From: Shewanella canadensis
GTDB taxonomy: Bacteria; Pseudomonadota; Gammaproteobacteria; Enterobacterales; Shewanellaceae
DNA: 64,000 bases
NCBI RefSeq assembly: GCF_003966225.1
Contig: NZ_RXNU01000001.1
Location: 682,001 to 746,000, forward strand
Reading direction: 5' to 3'
The number at the start of each line of letters is the position of its first letter. Positions within the stretch are counted from its first letter, which is position 1. The notes under the pieces were generated by a model that saw nothing but the letters and a program-made list of their open reading frames with translations, had not been told where the DNA came from and searched no databases. Below are positions 18,354 to 27,279 of the stretch, piece after piece. The translations under genes and the position numbers were made by a program.

Positions 18354-18433
18354 GAGAGGATTTTGGTTTGTGGCGTTCGTGACGACCACTCCCCGTCGGC
18401 AACCTTGTCGAATTCAGTTATGGTCAACCTATA

Positions 18434-18764
18434 ATACCAATTGCATTAAATAATTAATCAATTCAGAGCCCCCTCAGGATTTTCAATTCAAGGCGCATTG
18501 ATGAGGAAATGGTTACTCCCTTTTAAGTCAATGCAAAGCAGAAGTGGGAAGCCTGAGGGGCTCACGTAGTGCGACTGATGTTTAAAGCAAAGGGCAAAGC
18601 CCTTTATGCTGCACTGGATGCTTTCGATATACGACTGCATGGATGCAGAAGGTAGAGCAACGCAGGAGCTTGTTGCCGAGAATAACTATTAGCTTCAATC
18701 ATCCTACTTGCCTACAGAGCTTTGCACTCTCGCTGAATGGTCAGGTACTTAGTGCAATTGGTAT
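18434..18764. mobile_element. Second MITE-like family, 331 bp
   Basis: Perfect 12-bp terminal inverted repeats ATACCAATTGCA (18434-18445) and TGCAATTGGTAT (18753-18764). The interior is unrelated to the 264-bp element but has its own palindromic blocks (AGGGCAAAGCCCTTTATGC near 18590, and GCCCCCTCAGG near 18468 against CCTGAGGGGC near 18552). No coding potential was seen. Only this copy is in the window. Confidence 0.75.
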
Positions 18765-18810
18765 AAGATAGACCTAGGCTCATGAAAACTTTCGGGCAAA
18801 GCAGGCAAAT

Positions 18811-18842
18811 AAAAAGGGTGAACACCTATGTGTTCACCCTTT
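18811..18842 (-). terminator. Terminator for pepA
   Basis: Ten-base stem GGGTGAACAC (18816-18825) / GTGTTCACCC (18830-18839) with loop CTAT, extended by A-T pairs. Read leftward it ends in five T (complement of 18811-18815). It lies 30 bases beyond the pepA stop. Confidence 0.9.
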
Positions 18843-18871
18843 AGCTTGTTACTTAGTGCTCAACGATGAGT

Positions 18872-20380
18872 TTATTCCCCTTGAGGAACACCCGCTCGGT
18901 TGATCAGGAACTGAGTTAACAAAGGTACCGGACGTCCGGTAGAGCCTTTATTAGCACCACTGTTCCAAGCCGTACCGGCCACATCGATATGTGCCCAGTT
19001 GTACTTCTTAGTGAATCGGGACAGGAAGCAGGCTGCCGTGATTGCACCACCGGCGCGACCGCCAAGGTTGGTCATATCGGCAAATGGGCTCTCTAAATGC
19101 TCTTGGTACTCATCCCACAATGGCAAGCGCCATGCGCGGTCGCCACTTTGCTCACCGGCATTTAACAGCTCATGTGCAAGTGGGTTGTGTCCGGAGAACA
19201 GACCCGATGCGTGCTTACCCAGTGCGATAACACAGGCACCGGTTAAGGTTGCGGTATCGACCACTAATTCAGGATCGAAACGCTCAACATAAGTTAATAC
19301 GTCACATAATACTAAACGCCCTTCGGCATCGGTATTGAGCACTTCAACGGTTTGGCCTGACATAGTCGTCAGGATATCACCTGGGCGGTAAGCGTTGCTC
19401 GATGGCATGTTTTCACAGCCGGCAAGAATACCCACAACATTGATAGGTAGTTTCATATCACACAGGGCTTTCATCGCACCGATAACACCGGCAGCGCCAC
19501 CCATGTCGTATTTCATTTCGTCCATGGCTTCGCCAGGCTTGAGTGAAATACCACCCGAGTCGAAGGTTAGACCCTTACCGACCAAGACGATTGGCTTTTC
19601 GGTATTGTCGACGGCACCCTTGTACTCCATGACAGTCATAATCGATTCGTTATCACTGCCACGGCCCACAGCTAGGTATGAGTTCATACCTAGTTTAGCC
19701 ATCTGCTCTTCGCCAAGCGTAGTGACGGTAAGCTCTTCACTGTTCTCGCCCATTTGACGAGCCTGAGAAGCGAGGTAAGCCGGGTTACAGATGTTTGGTG
19801 GCATGTTAGCCACATCACGACAAAGACGCATACCGGCAGATACTGCCATACCATGCTCGATGGCGCGTTCACCCACGGTCAGTTCGCGACGCGTCGGTAC
19901 GTTAAATACCAGTTTACGCAGTGGACGACGAGTCTCACCTTTGGCACTCTTAAGGGCATCGAAATTGTAGAGACTGTTTTGAGTCGTTTCTACCGCTTCA
20001 CGCACCTTCCAATAGGTGTCACGGCCTTTAACGTGCAACTCGGTCAGAAAACAAACGGCTTCCATTGAACCCGTTTCGTTCAGAGTCTTGATAGTTTTCG
20101 TTATGATCTGCTTGTATTGGCGCTCATCTAACTCACGCTCTTTTCCGCAGCCGACAAGTAATACTCGCTCACTTAGTACGTTTGGCACATGATGCAAAAG
20201 TAGCATCTGTCCAGGTTTTCCTTCTAAATCGCCACGACGAAGTAAGTTACTGATATAGCCTTCACTTATTTTATCAAGCTGCTCAGCAATACCTGAAAGA
20301 CGTCGAGGTTCATACACGCCAACCACAATACAGGCCGAACGTTGTTTTTCCGGACTACCGCTCTTAACGCTAAACTCCAT
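18872..20380 (-). CDS. pepA: Leucyl aminopeptidase (M17)
   Basis: A 502-residue M17 leucyl aminopeptidase, a two-metal cytoplasmic exopeptidase that in some bacteria also binds DNA. The family signature NTDAEGRL is at residues 349-356. Metal ligands lie in [19 protein letters not shown] (about 265-283, K and D) and [11 protein letters not shown]. Length matches the E. coli enzyme. It is divergent from lptF, as in related genomes, but separated from holC by the accessory block. It has its own strong terminator, so it is no longer co-transcribed with holC-valS. Confidence 0.97.
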   Translation of the reverse strand: MEFSVKSGSPEKQRSACIVVGVYEPRRLSGIAEQLDKISEGYISNLLRRGDLEGKPGQMLLLHHVPNVLSERVLLVGCGKERELDERQYKQIITKTIKTLNETGSMEAVCFLTELHVKGRDTYWKVREAVETTQNSLYNFDALKSAKGETRRPLRKLVFNVPTRRELTVGERAIEHGMAVSAGMRLCRDVANMPPNICNPAYLASQARQMGENSEELTVTTLGEEQMAKLGMNSYLAVGRGSDNESIMTVMEYKGAVDNTEKPIVLVGKGLTFDSGGISLKPGEAMDEMKYDMGGAAGVIGAMKALCDMKLPINVVGILAGCENMPSSNAYRPGDILTTMSGQTVEVLNTDAEGRLVLCDVLTYVERFDPELVVDTATLTGACVIALGKHASGLFSGHNPLAHELLNAGEQSGDRAWRLPLWDEYQEHLESPFADMTNLGGRAGGAITAACFLSRFTKKYNWAHIDVAGTAWNSGANKGSTGRPVPLLTQFLINRAGVPQGE

Positions 20381-20601
20381 GAGCTCTCCTAGATTCTTAA
20401 AGACAAATTTTAATATTTATTAGATAATGTCTGCTTGCGCCCAAAACGGGCCTAAAATTGGTACACCAAAGTCTGTTTTTTTAGGTGTTTTTTCGCCATT
20501 TTTAGTTCATGGCTGGTCACAAAACTATCAAAAGTAGACAGTCTACATGAAAGTTTGACTGACACCAGCATAATTATAAGTTAAGAGACCGGATCCAGCC
20601 T

Positions 20602-21714
20602 GTGATTGTATTTAGATATTTGATTAGAGAAGTTTTTAAGGCACAAATTGCGGTACTTTTCGTGCTTCTGGCTATTTTTATTAGCCAACACTTTGTGCGA
20701 GTACTCGCAAATGCGTCTGATGGTGAATTTCCAGCTTCTCTGGTCATAACCCTTTTGGGCCTCAACCTTCCCTATCTTGCGGTTTTAGTCATACCTTTAA
20801 GCTTATTCTTAGGAATATTATTGGCTCATGGGCGTATGTACGCCGAAAGTGAGATGGTGGTATTACACGGCGTAGGTGTGAGTGAATGGTATATCACACG
20901 AGTCACTCTCTTGCTGGCCGTGATAAATATGCTCTTCACCGGTTACCTGTCTGTTTTTGTGACGCCCTGGGCCGAAGAGAAACAGAATCAGGTGCTGGAA
21001 TCGGCTCAGTCTGAAGCCGGGCTTGCGGCAATCACCCAGGGTCGTTTCCAGACCAGTCCTAATGGCAGAGCCGTATTGTTCGTCGAACGAATCGACAGAG
21101 ATAATCAACTCAATAAAGTCTTCGTTGCTCAACTTCCCGATCCCGAAGATGAATCGGGGCAGAGTAATATCGTCATGGCTAAAGGGGGCAGCGTTGTCGA
21201 AGACAGCTCCGGTGGACAACGCTTACAACTCAATGATGGCGTGCAGTATCAGGGCACGCCTAAGAAGGTCGATTTTCAAGTCGTTGAGTTCGGCGGCTAC
21301 CAGATGCAGATTAAGGAGCAAGAAGTTGACGAGCGTCGTCGCAAGCTTTCTGCACTGCCCATCAAAGATCTGATGGCCTTAGATGGCCCGGAAGCGACGG
21401 CCGAGTTTCATTGGCGATTAGCTATACCGCTGGCTATCCCCTTAATGACACTGATTGCCGTCCCTATGGCGCGGGTTAATGTCCGTCAGGGTAAGTTTGC
21501 CAAGATGTTCCCGGCCATCTTACTATACCTCGGCTATTTCGGCTTGATGATAGCCGGACGAAAAGCCTTAGAAGATGGTGTGGTACCTGCCTATCTAGGC
21601 ATGTGGTGGATACATGCCTCGGCCCTGTTCCTGGGGATATTGCTCTTGGGTAGGGAGCGGCCATCGGGGGCGAAATTATCGGGTATGTTTAAGCGTAAGA
21701 AGGTGGCAGTGTGA
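20602..21714 (+). CDS. lptF: LPS export permease LptF
   Basis: A 370-residue YjgP/YjgQ-family permease of the Lpt lipopolysaccharide export ABC transporter. Three N-terminal membrane helices (residues about 12-30, 50-80 and 100-120) are followed by a periplasmic beta-jellyroll segment (about 130-260), and three more helices lie at the C-terminus. The start is GTG at 20602 (VIVFRYLIREVFKAQIAV). It overlaps lptG by four bases (GTGA), so the two are translationally coupled. It works with LptG and the ATPase LptB to lift LPS from the inner membrane. Confidence 0.96.
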   Translation: MIVFRYLIREVFKAQIAVLFVLLAIFISQHFVRVLANASDGEFPASLVITLLGLNLPYLAVLVIPLSLFLGILLAHGRMYAESEMVVLHGVGVSEWYITRVTLLLAVINMLFTGYLSVFVTPWAEEKQNQVLESAQSEAGLAAITQGRFQTSPNGRAVLFVERIDRDNQLNKVFVAQLPDPEDESGQSNIVMAKGGSVVEDSSGGQRLQLNDGVQYQGTPKKVDFQVVEFGGYQMQIKEQEVDERRRKLSALPIKDLMALDGPEATAEFHWRLAIPLAIPLMTLIAVPMARVNVRQGKFAKMFPAILLYLGYFGLMIAGRKALEDGVVPAYLGMWWIHASALFLGILLLGRERPSGAKLSGMFKRKKVAV

Positions 21715-22769
21715 GGATTTTAGATCTCTATATTGCCAGAACAATAGTCAGCACTTCAGCCCTGTGTTTGCTTATTCTTACCGGCCTTTCAGGCATCATT
21801 AAATGGGTGGATCAGTTACGTTTAGTCGGGCGTGGTAGTTACACCATGCTCGATGCCGGTATTTATGTCTTGTTTCTTATCCCCAGAGACCTGGAGATGT
21901 TTTTCCCTCTGGGTGTGCTGCTGGGTGCCTTGATTGGCATGGGGATGCTGGCATCCAACTCTGAGTTGGTAGTGATGCAGTCTTCGGGCTTGTCTCGTTG
22001 GCAAATTACCCTCTCGGCGATGAAAACCGCCGTACCTCTGATGCTGTTGATTATGGCGTTAGGTGAATGGGGAGCCCCGGTTGCGGAGCAAAAAGCCAAT
22101 GAATTACAGGCGACCAAACTCTCCGGCGGTAGCCTGATTAAATCCAGTCGCGGGATCTGGGCCAAAGATGGCGATCTGTTTGTTAATATCGGCGAAGTCG
22201 AAGATATCAATCATCTGGGCAACATTACCCTGTATGAGTTCGATGAGACGCTCTCTTTAGTGCGTACCATTCACGCCGAACATGGTGTCTATTCCAATGA
22301 CCATTGGCGCTTAGTGGATGTGAGGCAGACCGATCTGACCGAAGATAGGGTGACACTCACCGACTTAACACTCTACCGTTGGGAGTCGACCCTGACTCCG
22401 GATAAACTGAGTGTTGTTTCGGTTAAGCCCGAATCTCTCTCGATTCAAGGCTTGATAGGCTACCTGGATTACCTCAAGGTTAATAATCAAGATTTTGCCC
22501 GATACGAATTGGCACTGTGGCGTAAATTACTGCAGCCGGTAACGGTGGGAGTCATGATGTTAGTCGCGCTCTCTTTCGTGTTTGGTCCGCTAAGAACTGT
22601 GACCATGGGAGCGAGAGTGTTATTAGGCGTCATCGCCGGATTCAGCTTCTATATCAGTAGCGAAATCTTTGGCCCGCTAACCTTAGTCTACGGGGTGCCG
22701 GCATTTATCGGCGCCGGAATGCCCGCGGTGATATTCAGTGCCGGAGCCATCTATTTTATTAGGAAATAG
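21711..22769 (+). CDS. lptG: LPS export permease LptG
   Basis: A 352-residue partner of LptF with the same six-helix plus periplasmic jellyroll plan. The N-terminus MRILDLYIARTIVSTSALCLLILTGL and the mid-protein block PVAEQKANELQATKLSGGSLIKSSRGIWAKDGDLFVNIG are typical of LptG. The start is the GTG overlapping the lptF stop codon. Only REP-like sequence and a MITE copy follow, so the operon probably ends here. Confidence 0.96.
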   Translation: MRILDLYIARTIVSTSALCLLILTGLSGIIKWVDQLRLVGRGSYTMLDAGIYVLFLIPRDLEMFFPLGVLLGALIGMGMLASNSELVVMQSSGLSRWQITLSAMKTAVPLMLLIMALGEWGAPVAEQKANELQATKLSGGSLIKSSRGIWAKDGDLFVNIGEVEDINHLGNITLYEFDETLSLVRTIHAEHGVYSNDHWRLVDVRQTDLTEDRVTLTDLTLYRWESTLTPDKLSVVSVKPESLSIQGLIGYLDYLKVNNQDFARYELALWRKLLQPVTVGVMMLVALSFVFGPLRTVTMGARVLLGVIAGFSFYISSEIFGPLTLVYGVPAFIGAGMPAVIFSAGAIYFIRK

Positions 22770-22839
22770 GAATCCTGAGCGACTAGACACCTAGGACACT
22801 CATTGCATGAGCTAATAGACGCCAGCAAAGCTGGCTGTT
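22770..22839. repeat. REP-like sequence flanking MITE copy 2 (left)
   Basis: CACTCATTGCATGAGCTAATAGACGCCAGC and then AAAGCTGGCTGTT. A related sequence (CACTCACTTTGTGAGCTAATCGACACCAGC) stands at about 23114-23160 on the other side of the element, so the element lies between two diverged copies of a short palindromic repeat. Confidence 0.6.
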
Positions 22840-23104
22840 ATACCAATCGGTATAAAGGTGTGGTCACTCAGCGAGAGTTTAGCGCTTGTGAGGCAAGGCA
22901 ACGAGTGAGGAACATAGTTATTCTACGTTTAAGCTCGTTAACGCCGTATCGGAAGCGCTAAAACTCGCCTTTTAGGAGTGTTTTTGGCAGCCTACTTCTG
23001 TGTTGAATGAGTTCAAAAGGGATCACCATTCCCTCACTCTTTCGCCTTGAATTATGCAGCCAAAAATAACTCTGAGTTGACCACTTTCTTATACCGATTG
23101 GTAT
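22840..23104. mobile_element. MITE-like element, copy 2 (265 bp)
   Basis: Same ends (ATACCAATCGGTAT / ATACCGATTGGTAT) and the same interior order as the copies at 17763 and 38170. It is very similar to the 38170 copy, with a few substitutions and a one- to two-base length change near 22970. It is non-coding and lies 70 bases past the lptG stop. Confidence 0.9.
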
Positions 23105-23311
23105 TTAATCTAAGACGACACTCACTTTGTGAGCTAATCGACACCAGCGTTGCTAGTTGTTGGAAAGAGGCATAGCTGAATATTTTCCAAAGAACCAGAA
23201 TCTAACAGCTTGTCTTTATCCAATAGAGCGCAGCTCGTCGAATAGGCGTAGCCGTCCGCGAAGTGATAGGCCGTAGACCGTCTTCTCTACTTTTCCTTGG
23301 TCCTAAAAACG
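23105..23311. other. Spacer after MITE copy 2
   Basis: Holds the second REP-like copy (about 23114-23160) and palindromic GC-rich sequence (AGCGCAGCTCGTCGAATAGGC then CGTCCGCGAAG) ahead of the 3' end of the RDD gene. No gene is seen. Confidence 0.4.
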
Positions 23312-23836
23312 CTACACCCCATGCCAGTTACGCATCTGGTTGGCTTCCTTAGACAGTACGACCACTTCTGAGCGAGTCATCATATCCTGGAGGGCGAGCT
23401 TATCTCCGTTGATTAAGATCCACAGGTTACCTATGCCAAGCAGAGACCATACAAGTCTGGCGGAGGCGGTGATAACGCTCAGACTCTGGCCGTTAGGATG
23501 CTGAACCTTTAGTCTCCAGGCTCGCATGCCTAAAGTTTGGCCACCATGACTCCAAAAGGCTATGTAGAACAAGCCCACGCACAGTGCGATCCAGAATTGA
23601 TAGATGCCTTTATAAAGAGGTGTACCATTGAGTAGATCTGAAACATGTTCAAAGCTTCCCATCTCAATCAGACCCGCCGAGGTGAGGGCGGTAAACACCC
23701 CAAAGCCGATGGCTCCGGCTATCATGTAAACGGCAACAGCGAGCAGTAGATCGTAGACTATGGCGCCGAAACGACGGAAGAAACTCGCACGGGGGAAATT
23801 AGCATGTTCGCTATTGGGCATTGAGCTTTCTTTCAT
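23312..23836 (-). CDS. RDD family membrane protein
   Basis: A 174-residue inner-membrane protein of the RDD family, whose general role is unclear (some members are implicated in ion transport). The family pattern is visible: ASFFRRFGAIVYDLLLAVAVYM (R and D in the first helix), a second long hydrophobic stretch, and GQTLGMRAWRLKVQHPNG before the last helices. The first ATG has AAGAGA upstream. A second ATG five codons in is an alternative. It is not obviously linked to the DUF2960 gene, which is transcribed in the same direction 78 bases upstream. Confidence 0.85.
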   Translation of the reverse strand: MKESSMPNSEHANFPRASFFRRFGAIVYDLLLAVAVYMIAGAIGFGVFTALTSAGLIEMGSFEHVSDLLNGTPLYKGIYQFWIALCVGLFYIAFWSHGGQTLGMRAWRLKVQHPNGQSLSVITASARLVWSLLGIGNLWILINGDKLALQDMMTRSEVVVLSKEANQMRNWHGV

Positions 23837-23914
23837 TGATATTCTCTTAACTTCAATTGAGATCCAAGGCTGTTTATCCAGCCACTAAAGATGACTGGAT
23901 AAAATGACGACGGG

Positions 23915-24172
23915 CTATGAATTTTCTTTCGGATCGTCTTTAATGTAATAGATATCACTAAAGCCCATTTTAGCAAACTCGTTATCTCTAAAATCTCTTA
24001 CCGCCGACTTCCCTTTAGAGGTCATCATCACCTGCTGTTCCATCATATGATAGTTGGTCAGATCTATCCCTTCCGCTGCCGCGACAGCCTCATGAATATT
24101 ATTGAATTTGTCATAGGCGAAGTTAATCTCTTTCGCTTGCTTCTTAAATTTGTAGGTAATTCTACGAGCCAT
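23915..24172 (-). CDS. DUF2960 family small protein
   Basis: An 85-residue basic, soluble protein (MARRITYKFKKQAKEINFAY...AVAAAEGIDLTNYHMMEQQV). The N-terminal MAR-x-I-T-Y pattern and the AEGIDLT block recall the DUF2960 family of marine gammaproteobacteria. I give the family number from memory. Function is unknown. It lies upstream of the RDD gene in the same direction and could share a transcript with it. Confidence 0.7.
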   Translation of the reverse strand: MARRITYKFKKQAKEINFAYDKFNNIHEAVAAAEGIDLTNYHMMEQQVMMTSKGKSAVRDFRDNEFAKMGFSDIYYIKDDPKENS

Positions 24173-24249
24173 AATATGTTCTCTAAAATAAGTTATTTAA
24201 AATTGCTATCAAATATGAGTATTGTATCGATTAAACTTGAGCACTAACC

Positions 24250-24305
24250 ATAAGAACTTAGTCTTAAGAGCTTAGGCTTAATAATATAGAGTTAAGAGCT
24301 TAGTG
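24250..24305. repeat. Four 14-bp units at the 3' end of a GNAT gene
   Basis: Units of 14: ATAAGAACTTAGTC (24250), TTAAGAGCTTAGGC (24264), TTAATAATATAGAG (24278), TTAAGAGCTTAGTG (24292). The last contains the stop codon and final SSL codons of the leftward acetyltransferase. The others lie past the stop. The array therefore extends outward from the coding end. Confidence 0.85.
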
Positions 24306-24777
24306 CCAGCACCATATAGCAGGCGTCCGGAGTGTAGCTCCCGAGGCTCTTCTCTATAGGGTGAGCGATAAAGCCCCGCCCGTGCCAGTAACTATCCGCA
24401 CCTTGCACCGCCACCAGTGATATACAGGGTAGGGCAAGTTTTTTGGCATGCTGGACTAAGGCCTGAAAGGCCAGTTTCCCCGCCCCTTGCCCCTGAACTT
24501 TCGAAGACAGGGCGATGTCATGTAGATACAGGGTATCCGGCTCTGTCGCAGCGACCAGAGTTTGTTCAAGGGAAGGTGGAGAGCCTGCAACCCAAGGGTG
24601 CGCGAGGCAATATCCAACAACCCGCTTATCAGACTCTATAACGAAGCAAGTTTGCGGCGAAACCAGCCATTTACTCTGCAATACTTCGAGCGATTCGGGT
24701 TCAATTTGCGGGTAGCACTCCTCCTGGATCAGTAATATGTCGTCCCAATCCGCAGAGGTTATACTTCGAAGTTGCAT
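24292..24777 (-). CDS. GNAT family N-acetyltransferase
   Basis: A 161-residue Gcn5-type acetyltransferase. The central strand DTLYLHDIALSSKVQGQGAGKLAFQALVQHAKK (about 94-126) contains the acetyl-CoA pyrophosphate loop V-Q-G-Q-G-A-G. The C-terminal SLVAVQGADSYWHGRGF completes motif B. The substrate is unknown. It is separate from the GNAT gene at 657 and not closely alike. Its stop codon and last codons lie in a 14-bp tandem repeat. Confidence 0.88.
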   Translation of the reverse strand: MQLRSITSADWDDILLIQEECYPQIEPESLEVLQSKWLVSPQTCFVIESDKRVVGYCLAHPWVAGSPPSLEQTLVAATEPDTLYLHDIALSSKVQGQGAGKLAFQALVQHAKKLALPCISLVAVQGADSYWHGRGFIAHPIEKSLGSYTPDACYMVLALSS

Positions 24778-24821
24778 CTCATCCCCAAAATCGCTAGCTG
24801 TTGTGATGGCGGTATAATACG

Positions 24822-24911
24822 TTATTTCATCGGCCTTTGCTTTATTTCAGAGGCCTTACTTCAGGCGCCTTATTTCAGGTAGCTTATTTCAGCTACTCTA
24901 CTTTAAATATC
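24822..24911. repeat. 14-bp tandem units at the 3' end of the M32 peptidase gene
   Basis: TTATTTCATCGGCC at 24822, a 6-base gap, then TTATTTCAGAGGCC (24842), TTACTTCAGGCGCC (24856), TTATTTCAGGTAGC (24870), TTATTTCAGCTACT (24884) and CTACTTTAAATATC (24898). The last encodes the RYLK-stop end of the leftward peptidase. The units grow away from the stop codon, as in the neighbouring array at 24250. Confidence 0.87.
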
Positions 24912-26388
24912 TTTGCTCCAGGTGCCGTTTGAAATAATCGGGGTTCAGAGTTTCACCTGTGGCTTGTTTTACCAGCTCATCAGTGCTTAACAGGCTTCCC
25001 TGTGACCAAATTTTCTGTTCCAGCCACTCAAAAATTTGAGCTATATCTCCCTGGGCAACCAAGGTGTCCACCGAGCCCAGGCTCGTTTCCATGGCAAAAC
25101 GGAATTGTGCCGCATACATAGCGCCTAGGGTATAACTGGGGAAGTATCCAAGCTCGCCCACGGCCCAGTGTATATCTTGCATGCAGCCATCTTTAAAGTT
25201 GCCCTGGGTGTTAACGCCTAATAGCGAACTCATCTGCTGGGCCCAGAACTCAGGCAGATCGGCGACACTGAGACTGCCATCGATTAAGCCTTTCTCGGCT
25301 TCGAATCTGAGTAGGACATGACAAGGGTAGGTGATCTCATCGGCATCGACCCTGATAAGACCCGGATTAACCCGGGTGTAGATATTGGTCAGTTGCTCTG
25401 TTGAAAGTTGGCTACCTAAGTGTTTGGCAATTTGGGGTTGTAAATGGGAGAGAAATCCGCTGCCGCGTCCCAGCTGCATTTCACAAAACAGACTCTGGCT
25501 CTCATGGATAGCCATAGAGCGAGCATGACCGGCAGGCTGTCCTCGCCAGTTAATCGGCAACCCCTGCTCATATCTGGCATGGCCCGTTTCATGGATAACG
25601 CCCATTAAGGCGCTGGTGAAATCGGACTCATCGTAGCGGGTCGTCAGGCGAACGTCACCAGGCACTCCACCACAAAATGGGTGGCTACTGACATCTAATC
25701 GACCCTGAGTAAAATCAAACCCGAGAAAGTCCATCACCTCTCGTCCCAGTGTCTCTTGAGCCTGGCTGGAGCAAGAGTCGATATTAAACCTGTGCTCCCC
25801 GGTTTGTTTATGCTGAACTCGCTGAATAAGCGAGGGAAGCCAGGTTTTAAGGTGACCAAATACCGATTCGAGGTGCTCGGTCGTCATGCCCGGTTCAAAC
25901 TTGTTCAGTAGGGCATCATAAGGTGATAAGCCTTGTGCCTGTGAACGGATATTCGCCTCCTCTTTAACGAGTGCCATCAAGGCCTCGAGATTAGGCCTGA
26001 ACCCCTGCCAGTCATTATTCTTGCGCTGATCACGCCAGGCATGTTCGCATCGGTACGCGAGCTCTGTCTTAGCCTTAACCAGTGATGCGGGGATCACGTT
26101 GGCCTGAAAGAATTGATAGTTCATCTCTTTCAGGTTCGCAGCTTGCTCGCGAGTTAGCATCTCATCTTGAGCAAGTTGTAGCGTGTCGGCAAGGAAAGGG
26201 GCTGTTTTTAGCTCGTGAATATGTTTGGCTAACTCAGCCATCGCAGCGCCACGGGCGGCGCTTCCGCCGACTGGCATCATCGTCGCCTGATCCCAGTCAC
26301 CCAGTGCACTTAGGTGCTCGAAATGAGAGATCGTCTGAAAATGTTTTGTGAGCGTGTCGTAATGGGAGCTTGGGCTAGGCTGGGTCAT
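24898..26388 (-). CDS. M32 family metallocarboxypeptidase
   Basis: A 496-residue zinc carboxypeptidase of family M32 (thermostable carboxypeptidase 1 type) that removes C-terminal residues from peptides in the cytoplasm. The zinc motif HETGH is at 266-270 (MGVIHETGHARYEQGLP). The M32-specific HPF is at 236-238, GVPGDVRLTTRY follows it, and IRVDADEITYPCHVLLR and YFPSYTLGAMYAAQ are further family blocks. Length is normal. The last codon region is part of a 14-bp tandem repeat. Confidence 0.95.
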   Translation of the reverse strand: MTQPSPSSHYDTLTKHFQTISHFEHLSALGDWDQATMMPVGGSAARGAAMAELAKHIHELKTAPFLADTLQLAQDEMLTREQAANLKEMNYQFFQANVIPASLVKAKTELAYRCEHAWRDQRKNNDWQGFRPNLEALMALVKEEANIRSQAQGLSPYDALLNKFEPGMTTEHLESVFGHLKTWLPSLIQRVQHKQTGEHRFNIDSCSSQAQETLGREVMDFLGFDFTQGRLDVSSHPFCGGVPGDVRLTTRYDESDFTSALMGVIHETGHARYEQGLPINWRGQPAGHARSMAIHESQSLFCEMQLGRGSGFLSHLQPQIAKHLGSQLSTEQLTNIYTRVNPGLIRVDADEITYPCHVLLRFEAEKGLIDGSLSVADLPEFWAQQMSSLLGVNTQGNFKDGCMQDIHWAVGELGYFPSYTLGAMYAAQFRFAMETSLGSVDTLVAQGDIAQIFEWLEQKIWSQGSLLSTDELVKQATGETLNPDYFKRHLEQRYLK

Positions 26389-26511
26389 ATCAACTCAATA
26401 TTGGGTCATTTGAAGCTTATGGTACTGACTTTTAATGTAACAGCCAAACTCAATGGTGATGGGTTGCAGACAGAAATACCTGAGCCGGGCTTGAATTGAT
26501 TTAGTGTAATT

Positions 26512-26538
26512 AAAAAAAGCGCCAGAGGCGCTTTTTTT
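26512..26538. terminator. Bidirectional rho-independent terminator
   Basis: Stem AGCGCC (26518-26523) / GGCGCT (26527-26532), flanked by seven A on one side and seven T on the other. It can stop transcription of the leftward DUF2913 gene ahead of the M32 gene. Confidence 0.85.
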
Positions 26539-26570
26539 ATGGATGAAACTTATCAGATTTGGGCTTGTTG

Positions 26571-27197
26571 TCAGTCAAGTAACAGAGCCAGTGCCGGTTG
26601 CTCATTATTGGGGAAAACCTGATAGGCCTTATGGTGTTTGATTAAGCTGGCTTTCTTATCTCCCTGACTGAGAAGAAGCTCATGCTTGGCGGCCATTTGA
26701 GCTAACTTCTGTTCGTTAGCGCGTACAAACAGCGTGATAGGCTTAATGACATTCTTGTCCTTGATATACCCCTCATACTGCTTGTTAGATATCACCAGAC
26801 TATTTTCTCCGTCACTGTCGAGTTTTAACTTAGTCGTGACCTCTTCATCTAAGATCACGACCCAGTCATTGGCCTTTAATTCAGTCAAAAAGTGCTCGAG
26901 AGACTGGCCAAGCTGCTGGTTGCTCATGGCTGCGCGATACTGATTATCGATACGCGCTAGCAGGGAAGGAAGCTGTGCGCCTGCACCCAAACTTCTGCCA
27001 TCTCGGATCCATTGGGTTAAGTCTTTTGCTATCAACTTGGAAAATTGGCGCGCTTTCAATGCGCTCGCCATCCAACTGCAGAGAAAGTGACTCTCGGCTG
27101 CGGCAGTTTTTATGACGTTCCCTTTTGATGCGCGCTCTTCAAGGGCGGCTAGGCCTGCTTGAGCAAATTCAACGATGGCCTGATTATAGCTAGTCAT
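26571..27197 (-). CDS. DUF2913 family protein
   Basis: A 208-residue soluble protein. The block ESHFLCSWMASALKARQFSKLIAKDLTQWIRDGRSLGAGAQLPSLL near residues 35-80 matches what I recall of DUF2913, a family of unknown function common in Vibrio and Shewanella. No signal peptide or catalytic motif is apparent. Transcribed alone, with terminators on both sides. The family number is given from memory. Confidence 0.7.
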   Translation of the reverse strand: MTSYNQAIVEFAQAGLAALEERASKGNVIKTAAAESHFLCSWMASALKARQFSKLIAKDLTQWIRDGRSLGAGAQLPSLLARIDNQYRAAMSNQQLGQSLEHFLTELKANDWVVILDEEVTTKLKLDSDGENSLVISNKQYEGYIKDKNVIKPITLFVRANEQKLAQMAAKHELLLSQGDKKASLIKHHKAYQVFPNNEQPALALLLD

Positions 27198-27220
27198 TAT
27201 TTGTTCTCTGTATCGTTAAG

Positions 27221-27248
27221 AAAAAATCACCGTCAAGCGGTGATTTTT
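27221..27248 (-). terminator. Terminator after RNA helicase gene
   Basis: Eleven-base stem AAAAATCACCG (27222-27232) / CGGTGATTTTT (27238-27248) with loop TCAAG. Read leftward it ends in a T run. It lies 30 bases past the helicase stop. Confidence 0.88.
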
Positions 27249-27279
27249 AGATAAAAAGGTGTCACCCATGAAAGTAAGG

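Noticed and set aside
18011..18427. Leftward 138-codon open frame
   Set aside because: It runs antisense through the DCC gene remnant and the MITE end; no family features.
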